In this document: positions 30,097 through 37,905 of the stretch, piece after piece
Layout of the letters: each line of letters opens with the position of its first letter
How positions within the stretch are numbered: the stretch's first letter is position 1
Source of the DNA: Acetobacteraceae bacterium
GTDB taxonomy: Bacteria; Pseudomonadota; Alphaproteobacteria; Acetobacterales; Acetobacteraceae
Direction: 5' to 3'
Length of the DNA stretch: 64,000 nucleotides
NCBI GenBank assembly: GCA_947475245.1
Contig: CANJLW010000005.1
Coordinates: 144,574 to 208,573, forward strand
The notes under the pieces: model-generated
Told to the model about the DNA's origin: nothing
The model's input: only the letters and a program-made list of their open reading frames with translations
The model's database searches: none
Program-made: the position numbers and the translations under genes

Positions 30097-31359
30097 ATGA
30101 GCCACGTTCACATCATCGGCGCCGGTCTCGCCGGTCTGTCCGCCGCCATTGAGCTGACGGATGCGGGACGCCAGGTCACATTGTATGAGACCGGACCCGC
30201 CGCCGGCGGGCGCTGCCGTTCGTACTTCGACAAGGAACTCGACCTTACCATCGACAACGGCAACCATCTGCTGCTGTCGGGCAATCGGTCCGCCTTCGCC
30301 TATATCCGCAAGATCGGCGCGCTCGACCTTATGGCCGGGCCCAATCGACCGCTGTTCCCCTTCGCCGACCTGAAGACCGGAGAGCGCTGGTCCGTACGCC
30401 CCAACAAGGGCCGCATCCCCTGGTGGGTGTTCAGTAAAGCCCGCCGCGTGCCCGGCACCAAGCTGTCGGATTACCGCGAACTCGCGGCTATTGCCCGGAT
30501 CAAGGACGACACCGTCGTCGGCGAAAGCATGCGCCGCGGCCGTCTCTACTGGAAGCTGCTCGAACCCCTGTCCATCGCCGCGCTCAACACGCGCCCGCAG
30601 GCCGGTCTTGCCCGTCTCCTCGGTGCCGTCATGCGCGAGACCCTGTTGCGCGGCGGCAAGGCGTGCATCCCCAGCTTCCCCGCCGAAGGCTTGTCGGAGG
30701 CGCTGATCGATCCGGCCATCAAGCTGCTGACGGAGCGCGGGGCAACCGTCCATTTCAACCGCCGCGTCTCCGCCCTGACCCTGTCCAACGACCGCGTCAA
30801 CGCCATCCATACCGGCGACACCGCCATCCCCATTCCCGCCGGCGACAGCGTCGTGCTCGCCGTGCCGCCCTGGGTCGCCGCCGATCTGCTGCCCGGCCTG
30901 GTCGCGCCCGACGCGTTCGAGGCCATCGTCAACCTCCACTTCAAGATCGACGTGGTGCCGGAGGGCGATGTCGCGGAAACCGGCTTTCTGGGCGTCATCG
31001 ACGGCACGGCGGAGTGGATCTTCATCAAGCCGGGCTATGTCTCCATCACCATCAGCGCCGCCAACGGCATCGTCGACGACCCGTCGCGGGCGATTGCCGC
31101 GACCGTCTGGCCCAATGTGCGCGCCGCGCTGAACCTGCCGGGCTCCCCGGACGCGGCCCTGCCGCCGTTTCGTGTCATCAAGGAAAAGCGCGCGACCTTC
31201 GCCGCCACCGCGGTGCAGGAACTGCGCCGTCCGCCGGCGCGCACGGACTGGCTGAACCTTGCCTTGGCCGGGGATTGGACACGCACCGGCTTGCCCGCGA
31301 CGATCGAAGGTGCGATCAGGTCCGGAGTAACCGCCGCGAAGGCGATCCTTTCCGCCTGA
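30097..31359 (+). CDS. hpnE: Hydroxysqualene dehydroxylase
   Basis: 'HIIGAGLAGLSAAIELTDAGRQVTLYETGPAAGGRCRSYFD' FAD-binding; immediately upstream of shc. Confidence 0.9.
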   Translation: MSHVHIIGAGLAGLSAAIELTDAGRQVTLYETGPAAGGRCRSYFDKELDLTIDNGNHLLLSGNRSAFAYIRKIGALDLMAGPNRPLFPFADLKTGERWSVRPNKGRIPWWVFSKARRVPGTKLSDYRELAAIARIKDDTVVGESMRRGRLYWKLLEPLSIAALNTRPQAGLARLLGAVMRETLLRGGKACIPSFPAEGLSEALIDPAIKLLTERGATVHFNRRVSALTLSNDRVNAIHTGDTAIPIPAGDSVVLAVPPWVAADLLPGLVAPDAFEAIVNLHFKIDVVPEGDVAETGFLGVIDGTAEWIFIKPGYVSITISAANGIVDDPSRAIAATVWPNVRAALNLPGSPDAALPPFRVIKEKRATFAATAVQELRRPPARTDWLNLALAGDWTRTGLPATIEGAIRSGVTAAKAILSA

Positions 31360-31382
31360 CGCGACGCACACGATCGACGGAC

Positions 31383-33323
31383 ATGAACGCAAACGCCTCT
31401 CTCGCCCCCGCTTTCGCCGATGAAGTCCTGCAACGCTCCGTCACCGCCGCGGCCGACGCGCTGACGCGCCTGCGCAAGCCGGACGGTCATTGGGTGTTCG
31501 AACTCGAAGCCGACGCCACGATCCCCGCCGAATACGTCCTGCTCGAACACTTCCTCGACCGTATCGACGCGCCGTTGCAGGCGAAGATCGGCGTCTATCT
31601 GCGCTCCATCCAGGGGGAGCACGGGGGCTGGCCGCTGTTCCATGACGGGGCGTTCAACCTGTCGGCCACCGTCAAGGCCTACTTCGCGCTGAAGGCGATC
31701 GGCGACGATCCGGACGCGCCGCATATGCGCAGGGCGCGCGAGGCAACGCTCGCGGCCGGCGGGGCGGAACGGGCCAACGTCTTCACCCGTGCCCAACTCG
31801 CCTTGTTCGGCCAGGTCCCCTGGCGCGCGGTGCCGGTCATGCCGATCGAGATCATGCACCTGCCGCTATGGTTTCCGTTCCACCTGTCCAAGGTTTCGTA
31901 CTGGTCGCGCACCGTCATCGTTCCGCTGCTGGTGCTGATGGCGAAGCGCCCGATTGCCCGCAATCCCCGCAACATCCGCATCGACGAGTTGTTCCGCACC
32001 CCGCCGGATCAGGTGCGCGACTACATCCGCGGCCCCTTCCCGTCGGCCTGGGGCCGGTTCTTCAAGGTCGTCGATTCCGTCCTGCGCCGCCTTGAACCCC
32101 TGTTCCCCGCCCGCGCCCGCCAAAGCGCCGTCGACAAGGCCGTGGCCTTCGTCGGCGAACGCCTGAACGGGGATGACGGTCTGGGCGGCATTTACCCCGC
32201 CATCGCCAACAGCGTCATGATGTACGACGTGTTGGGCCATGCCCCCGACCACCCCGACGCCGCCATCGCCTGGGCCGCCGTGCGCAAGCTGTTGGTCGTG
32301 ACGGAGGACCGCGCCTATTGCCAGCCCTGCCTGTCCCCGGTCTGGGACACCGGCCTCGCCGGGCATGCGATGGCGGAGGCCGGGGTCGATGTCGCCGAAC
32401 CCTGCGCCTGGCTGATGGGCAAGCACGTGACCGAGCGCTCGGGAGACTGGGCCGTGCGCCGCCCCGACCTGCGTCCGGGCGGCTGGGCGTTCCAGTACGA
32501 GAACCCGCACTACCCGGACGTGGACGACACCGCCGTCGTCGGTATGTTATTACACCGTAATGGAGACCCCGCCCACGCCGACGCGATCGCCCGCGCGCGC
32601 GAATGGATCGTCGGCATGCAATCGTCCGGCGGCGGCAGGCTCGACGGCGGTTGGGGCGCGTTCGAGCCTGAAAACACGCACCTTTATCTGAACCACATCC
32701 CCTTTGCCGACCACGGCGCGTTGTTGGATCCACCGACCTCGGATGTTACCGCCCGCTGCGTGTCGTTCCTTGCGCAGATCGGCATGGCGGCGGACGACCC
32801 GGTGATGGCGCGCGCGCTGGCCTTCCTGCGGCGGGAGCAGGAACCCACCGGTGCGTGGTTCGGCCGTTGGGGCACGAATTATATCTACGGCACCTGGTCT
32901 GTGCTGTGCGCGTTGAACGCCGTCGGCGTCCCCCCCACCGACCCCGCGGTGGCGCGCGCGGTGGCGTGGCTGGCATCGGTGCAGCGCCCCGACGGCGGTT
33001 GGGGCGAGGACGAGGAATCCTACGCCGACGCTCCGCCGGGAGAGTACAAGGTCAGCACGCCGAGCCAGACGGCTTGGGCTGTTTTGGGGCTGATGGCGGC
33101 GGGGGCGGCGGATCACCCGGCCGTCGCGCGCGGCATCGCCTGGCTGACCGGCCGGCAGCGCCCGGACGGGGAATGGATCGAGAAGCCTTACACCGCCGTT
33201 GGGTTCCCCAAGGTTTTCTACCTGCGTTACCACGGGTATCGGCTGTATTTCCCTCTGCTGGCCGTGGCGCGCTATCGGAACCTGATGCGCGGCAACACGA
33301 AGGCGGTCGGCTACGGGTTCTGA
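31383..33323 (+). CDS. shc: Squalene-hopene cyclase
   Basis: QW-like repeats and catalytic DXDD motif 'YPDVDDTAVVGMLL'; 'CLSPVWDTGLAGHAM'. Confidence 0.97.
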   Translation: MNANASLAPAFADEVLQRSVTAAADALTRLRKPDGHWVFELEADATIPAEYVLLEHFLDRIDAPLQAKIGVYLRSIQGEHGGWPLFHDGAFNLSATVKAYFALKAIGDDPDAPHMRRAREATLAAGGAERANVFTRAQLALFGQVPWRAVPVMPIEIMHLPLWFPFHLSKVSYWSRTVIVPLLVLMAKRPIARNPRNIRIDELFRTPPDQVRDYIRGPFPSAWGRFFKVVDSVLRRLEPLFPARARQSAVDKAVAFVGERLNGDDGLGGIYPAIANSVMMYDVLGHAPDHPDAAIAWAAVRKLLVVTEDRAYCQPCLSPVWDTGLAGHAMAEAGVDVAEPCAWLMGKHVTERSGDWAVRRPDLRPGGWAFQYENPHYPDVDDTAVVGMLLHRNGDPAHADAIARAREWIVGMQSSGGGRLDGGWGAFEPENTHLYLNHIPFADHGALLDPPTSDVTARCVSFLAQIGMAADDPVMARALAFLRREQEPTGAWFGRWGTNYIYGTWSVLCALNAVGVPPTDPAVARAVAWLASVQRPDGGWGEDEESYADAPPGEYKVSTPSQTAWAVLGLMAAGAADHPAVARGIAWLTGRQRPDGEWIEKPYTAVGFPKVFYLRYHGYRLYFPLLAVARYRNLMRGNTKAVGYGF

Positions 33324-33404
33324 GCCGGTAGGCTCTGATGGCGGCGGTTGGGCGGGTGTGCCGAAGGCTTGGCCGGTCATGGGCGATCGTTCCCGCGGTT
33401 TGGT

Positions 33405-34690
33405 CGGGTTCTCAGGGCGCAAGGGGTTTTTCCGTCGGATTGGTGGGCGAGCGCTTGGCTCCGTGGAACTTCGGTGCGCCCCAAAGCGCCTGCGTTCGGC
33501 ACCGGGCGGCGGGGTGTTCTCTGGCTGCATGGGGTCTTTGTTGTCGGATTTCCTGGCCGCGCGGCTCCGGCGGGGGCGGGTTGGGCGACATTGTTTGTTG
33601 GGGCGTTGCACGGAGTGGGCGCGGCGTTTCTCGGAGCCTGCTGGGCGGGCAGCGGTGCGCTCAGGGTGCATGGGGTGCTTCCGTCGGATTGGTGGGCGAG
33701 CGCTTGGTTCCGTGGAACTCCGTGTGAACACCGTGTAACTCCCAGCAAACCAAAGCACCTGCGTTCGCCACCGGGCGGTGGGGTGTTCTCTGGGCGTATG
33801 GGGGGTCTTTGTTGTCGGGTTTCCTGTCCACGCGGCTCCGGCGGGGGTGGGTTGGGTGACATTGTTTGCTGGGGAGTTGCACGGAGTGGGCGCGGAGTTT
33901 CTCGGAGCCTGCTGGGCGGGCGGCGGTGCGCTCAGGGTGCATGGGGTGCTTCCGTCGGATTGTTGGGCAATCGCTTGCCTCCGTGGAACTTCGGTGCGCC
34001 CCGAAGCGCCTGCGTTCGGCACCGGGCGTTGGGGTGTTCTCTGGGCGTATGGGGTCTTTGTTGTCGGATTTCCGATCCACGCGGCTCCGGCGGGGGCGGG
34101 TTGGGCGACATTGGTTGCTGGGGAGTTGCTCGGAGTTGGCGCGGCGTTTCTCGGAGCCTGCTGGACACGCAGAGGTGCGCTCAGGGTGCATGGGGTGCTT
34201 CCGTCGGATTGGTGGGTGAGCGCTTGGCTCCGCGGAACTCCGTGTGAACACCGTGTAACTCCCAGCAATCCAAAGCGCCTGCGTTTGGCACCGGGCGGTG
34301 GGGTGTTCTCTGGGTGCATGGGGTCTTTGTTGTCGGATTTCCTGGCCACGCGGCTCCGGCGGGGGCGGGTTGGGCGACATTGTTTGCTGGGGAGTTCCAC
34401 GGAGTGGGCGCGGAGTTTCTCGGAGCCTGCTGGACGGGCAGCGGTGCGCTCAGGGTGCATGGGGTGCTTCCGTCGGATTCGTGTTCCGCGCGGGGGTGAG
34501 CGCTTGGCTCCGCGGAATGCCGAGCAAACAGGGTGCGACGCCGCGCATGGCGAAGCGCCTGCGCTCGGTATCGGGCGCTGGGGTGTTGCCTCGGGTCCGA
34601 AAGCCGCGCGCTCCGTGGGTTGGGTGGCGGCGCGGCTGGGGCCTCGGCTTTGGCGGTTCCTCTGGGCGCATAGGGTCTTGTCGCGCGATC
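33405..34690. repeat. Higher-order tandem repeat array (diverged 108-143 bp monomers; ~520 bp super-period)
   Basis: Core CTCAGGGYGCATGGGGT / CTCTGGGYGTATGGGGT recurs at 33411, 33519, 33660, 33788, 33931, 34039, 34180, 34308, 34449 and ~34670. Spacings are 108,141,128,143 then 108,141,128,141 (last element degenerate). Confidence 0.92.
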
Positions 34691-34984
34691 CGGCCTCGGG
34701 CGCGGGACTGGCGGCGGCGCATGCCCAGCCGTCGCTTGCCGGCTGTCGCGGTGTAACGGGGGACGCTGAGTCCTGTGTCGATCTACGGCCATCCGACCGT
34801 ACTACGCATTTCCGGACTCCGCGCCAATCGTAACGTGCGGGTCGGCGCCGCCTTGTCGCGCGGTTCGGGCGGGAAGCCCGATGCGATCGCCTCCCGTTGC
34901 TCTTTTCCCCGGTCGGGAAGCATGGTCAATTCCCTGCCCCGACGGGTGCTCGGCCTGAGACGCCCAGGGTAAGGAGAAAACACC

Positions 34985-35362
34985 ATGTACAGCCATCTCA
35001 CGATCGGGAGCAACGATATCCCCCGGTCCAAAGCCTTCTACGACGCCCTGATGGCCACGTTGGGCGGCAAGCCCGGCACCGTCGATCAGCGCGGCTGGGT
35101 CATCTATTCGCATAATGGGGGGCTGCTGATCGTACTGCCGCCGATCGACGGCAAGCCGGCCACGCATGCCAATGGCGGCACCATCGGCTTTAAGATGGAC
35201 AGCGCGGAACAGACCAAGGCGTGGCACGACGCGGGCGTCGCCAATGGCGGCACTTCGATCGAGGAACCGCCGGGCGTGCGCCCCAGCGGCCTGTTCCTGG
35301 CCTATCTGCGCGATCCCGACGGCAACAAGCTGTGCGGCCTGTATCGCGCGCCGAAGGCCTGA
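34985..35362 (+). CDS. VOC (glyoxalase/bleomycin-resistance)-family protein
   Basis: 'YSHLTIGSNDIPRSKAFYDALMATLGGKPG', 'FLAYLRDPDGNKLCGLYR'. Confidence 0.93.
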   Translation: MYSHLTIGSNDIPRSKAFYDALMATLGGKPGTVDQRGWVIYSHNGGLLIVLPPIDGKPATHANGGTIGFKMDSAEQTKAWHDAGVANGGTSIEEPPGVRPSGLFLAYLRDPDGNKLCGLYRAPKA

Positions 35363-35617
35363 TCAGACTGCGTCAGGGCTGCCGGTTACGGCGGCCCTGA
35401 TTGGCGGGCCGCCTTGCGTGCAGGTGGCCGCGATCAGCGCATCCATCACATCCAACGCCGTCGTTTGGATCCGGTCGCCCAGTGTGAAGCGATGCCCACG
35501 TGGGAATCGTTCGATCTTAGGTGTCAGCCACGCCAGAAATTCGAACATCAGTTCCAAGGCCGGCCCGGTCTGCCGCGCGTTGTCCGCCCTGTGGGTTGTG
35601 TCTACCGAGTCGCTCAT
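35363..35617 (-). pseudogene. Truncated bAvd-like four-helix-bundle protein (DGR accessory variability determinant)
   Basis: 'LELMFEFLAWLTPKIERFPRGHRFTLGDRIQTTALDVMDALIAAT' resembles the N-terminal half of DGR bAvd proteins. After residue ~65 the ORF runs into unrelated intergenic-like sequence and ends at 84 aa (complete Avd is typically ~110-125 aa). In-frame TAG just upstream of the ATG. Confidence 0.7.
35373..35400. terminator. Hairpin between convergent genes, probable terminator
   Basis: TCAGGGCTGCCG GTTA CGGCGGCCCTGA: 12-bp stem with one G-U pair and a tetraloop. Confidence 0.65.
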
Positions 35618-35648
35618 GCGCTATATATAGCAAAATGCGCGCTGCGCG

Positions 35649-35674
35649 CCAAAGGGAGGCAAGCCCCCCTTTGG
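35649..35674. promoter_or_regulatory. Hairpin in the spacer between lectin-fold gene and avd-like ORF
   Basis: CCAAAGGGAGGCAAGCCCCCCTTTGG: 8-bp perfect outer stem, 2 more bp across one mismatch, CAAG loop. Confidence 0.6.
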
Positions 35675-35716
35675 ATACAACCCAAAAGGTAAGGAGGCTA
35701 GGACGTAGGGGGCAAT

Positions 35717-37282
35717 TTAGGTTCTGACAACGCGGAAACCAGCCCAGGGACCAAGCCCGTTGAGGTTGTGGGCGCCGCTGTTGCCGCGGTCGCCCGCGCG
35801 GATGATCCTCGGGCTGCTGACCCAGGAACCGCCGCGCGCAACCCGCAAAGCGGTCTTATCGCTGGAAGCCCAATTGGACCCATCCGTCGGCGCGCCAACA
35901 TAGTTCGGATGCCACGGGTCGGCGCACCATTCCCAGACATTGCCGAGCATGTCGTGCAGGCCGAACGGGTTCGGACTCCGGCCATCGACCGGCGCTGTAT
36001 CACGGCCGCGATGAACGTAGTCCTTGGCCCCCGCCTCATACGCGTCGCCCCAGAATCGCGCCGTCTGCGTCCGCGCCCGCGCCGCGTATTCCCATTCAGC
36101 CTCGCTTGGCAGCCGGTAGGTATGCCCGGTCTTCCGGCTGAGCCACGCCACATAGGCAAAGGCGTCTTCCAGTCGGACATTGACCACCGGGTCTCGATCG
36201 GTCTGCGCGAACCCAGGCGCCCGCCATTTACCGCCATCAAAGTCATAGCGGTCATCGGTCACGAAAGCAGCATATTCGCCGCGCGTCACCGGATAGCGCC
36301 CCATCCAGAACGGCTTCGCGATCGTCACGTCGTGCAGCGGGCGCGCATCGTCGTCGTCGGTTTTCTCCCGCGCGCTTTCTTCCTCCGGCACGCCCATCGT
36401 GAAGGTTCCGGCGGGGATCAGGACGAGTTCGGGGTAATCGGGCCCGTCGCAATGGATCGTGCCGGGGGTTGGGCGGCTGTGCCGCTTGATCCTTGCCCTG
36501 ACGATGGTCCCAACGCCGCGGACGGCCCGATCGACCACCTTCACCATGCGCCGTGTCGCGGCGCGCACCCCCGCCGATGCGCCGCTGCCCCAATCGCGAA
36601 TGGTCGCGGAGAAATCGCCGGTCAGATCGGCCATCGCCAGCGTGGGCCGAGCGATGGGGGCAAAGTCGGAGCCACCGCCCCGCGCCGCCGCCAGTTGCAC
36701 GTCGGTCATCGCCAGTTGCGGTTCCATGGCTTTGGCGTAGCCCTGCACGATCTCCGGCTGCGTCTCGATCGCCGCCGGTTCGTCCTTCGCCTGAACCAGC
36801 AAACCCAATTCCCGCCGGATCGCGGCGACCCGTTCCGCGAAAGCACGCAGTTGGTGGTCATTGTCGGCCGGAGTCAGCCTGATCGACGGTGTGTGGTGGA
36901 TGGCGGGGCCGAACCCCAACGTCCGCGCCGCTCGCTCTGCCTGCCGGGCGGATCGGTCCAACAGACTCATGGAGCCGGTCAGCAGACGGATGGCTTCGGT
37001 CGCGCCGTCGTCCGGCGGCGGCGCTTCAAGCCAGAGTTCCGCCGCTTCCCGCAAGCCGGTCAGCAGGCCGAATATCTCGTAGCCCAACGATACCTCGCTT
37101 GCCGCCCGCATGGCCTCGCCCAGAGTCACCAGCCGTTCGGCCATGACGCGATGCGGGGTGTCTTCATTGATCAGCGCCCGCACGCGCTGCATCTCGCCGA
37201 GTTCCCGCACGATCCGTTCGATCGCCTGATCCAGTTCGATCTCGGCTTGCCGCCCGGGGGGAATGGGGATGGATTGGGACAT
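35717..37282 (-). CDS. Helical N-terminal domain fused to formylglycine-generating-enzyme (FGE-sulfatase)/C-type-lectin-fold domain; candidate DGR target protein
   Basis: 'LVLIPAGTFTMGVPEEE...DVTIAKPFWMGRYPVTRGEYAAFV...YRLPSEAEWEYAAR...NPFGLHDMLGNVWEWCAD...ALRVARGGSWVSSPRIIRAGDRGNSGAHNLNGLGPWAGFRVVRT'. Confidence 0.9.
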   Translation of the reverse strand: MSQSIPIPPGRQAEIELDQAIERIVRELGEMQRVRALINEDTPHRVMAERLVTLGEAMRAASEVSLGYEIFGLLTGLREAAELWLEAPPPDDGATEAIRLLTGSMSLLDRSARQAERAARTLGFGPAIHHTPSIRLTPADNDHQLRAFAERVAAIRRELGLLVQAKDEPAAIETQPEIVQGYAKAMEPQLAMTDVQLAAARGGGSDFAPIARPTLAMADLTGDFSATIRDWGSGASAGVRAATRRMVKVVDRAVRGVGTIVRARIKRHSRPTPGTIHCDGPDYPELVLIPAGTFTMGVPEEESAREKTDDDDARPLHDVTIAKPFWMGRYPVTRGEYAAFVTDDRYDFDGGKWRAPGFAQTDRDPVVNVRLEDAFAYVAWLSRKTGHTYRLPSEAEWEYAARARTQTARFWGDAYEAGAKDYVHRGRDTAPVDGRSPNPFGLHDMLGNVWEWCADPWHPNYVGAPTDGSNWASSDKTALRVARGGSWVSSPRIIRAGDRGNSGAHNLNGLGPWAGFRVVRT

Positions 37283-37297
37283 GGCTGTTCCGATGGG

Positions 37298-37834
37298 TCA
37301 GCAGATTTCGTCGGCGGGGCCGTAGTAGCGCGCGATCTGGGCCTCGATCTCCTGTTCCGCCTGATGGCAGGCGTCGTCCAACGATGGCCATTTCACCAGA
37401 GGCTTGAGTTCGCCGTTACACAAGGGCACCCATTGGCGTTTGAAGAAATAGGTGCGCCGATCGCTGGGCGACAGCCAAACGGGTACGATCAGTGTGTTGG
37501 GATTGTCGGTGTAGCGCTGCCGGATTGCCGGTAGCTCCTTGCGAACGATGAATTTGCTGGCGACGGCGGCGGAACTCACCGCCAGCAGGATAACGTCGGC
37601 ACGCCCGATCGCCTCGAGAATCTGCTTCTCCCACTCGTCCCCAGCGCCGATATCGCTTTCGTCGCACCAGAAGTTGAAGCCGTGCAAAAGTTCGATCGCC
37701 GACAGATGCTCCCGCAGTTTCCACACGATCTCGCGATCCTTGCGGGCATAGCAAATAAAGCCGTGTTGCGGGCGTTGCGCCTGCGCGATCATGGATGCGG
37801 GCTTCCGGGCTAAGTTCCTGGCGACACCGTCCAA
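37298..37834 (-). CDS. TIR-domain protein
   Basis: 'HGFICYARKDREIVWKLREHLSAIE...NFWCDESDIGAGDEWEKQILEAIGRADVILLAVSSAAVASKFIVRKELPAI' matches the TIR fold, with a Glu at the usual catalytic position. 15 nt upstream of the lectin-fold gene. Confidence 0.88.
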   Translation of the reverse strand: MDGVARNLARKPASMIAQAQRPQHGFICYARKDREIVWKLREHLSAIELLHGFNFWCDESDIGAGDEWEKQILEAIGRADVILLAVSSAAVASKFIVRKELPAIRQRYTDNPNTLIVPVWLSPSDRRTYFFKRQWVPLCNGELKPLVKWPSLDDACHQAEQEIEAQIARYYGPADEIC

Positions 37835-37905
37835 AGCTACAGGGCGGCTCCACCGCCGTCAAAGCCGTTTGATATTCTTCTGTTCCAATTACGCCACCCG
37901 GAAAC

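Noticed and set aside
32550-34460. 636-aa minus-strand ORF with repeated Pro/Arg-rich blocks across the 33.4-34.5 kb array
   Set aside because: The repeat period is not a multiple of 3, so the same DNA unit is translated in different frames along the ORF. It also extends antisense into shc. Better explained as stop-free GC-rich repeats than as a real protein.
34640-34700. Possible DGR template repeat (contains GGCGGTTCCT, also found in the variable-region candidate)
   Set aside because: Only ~10 nt match. The surrounding sequence belongs to the degenerate edge of the 33.4-34.7 kb repeat array and does not follow the A-only mismatch rule.
33348-34833. Several overlapping plus-strand ORFs (299 and 351 aa) in the repeat array
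   Set aside because: Same argument: multiple frames open at once, no clear start signals or conserved domain.
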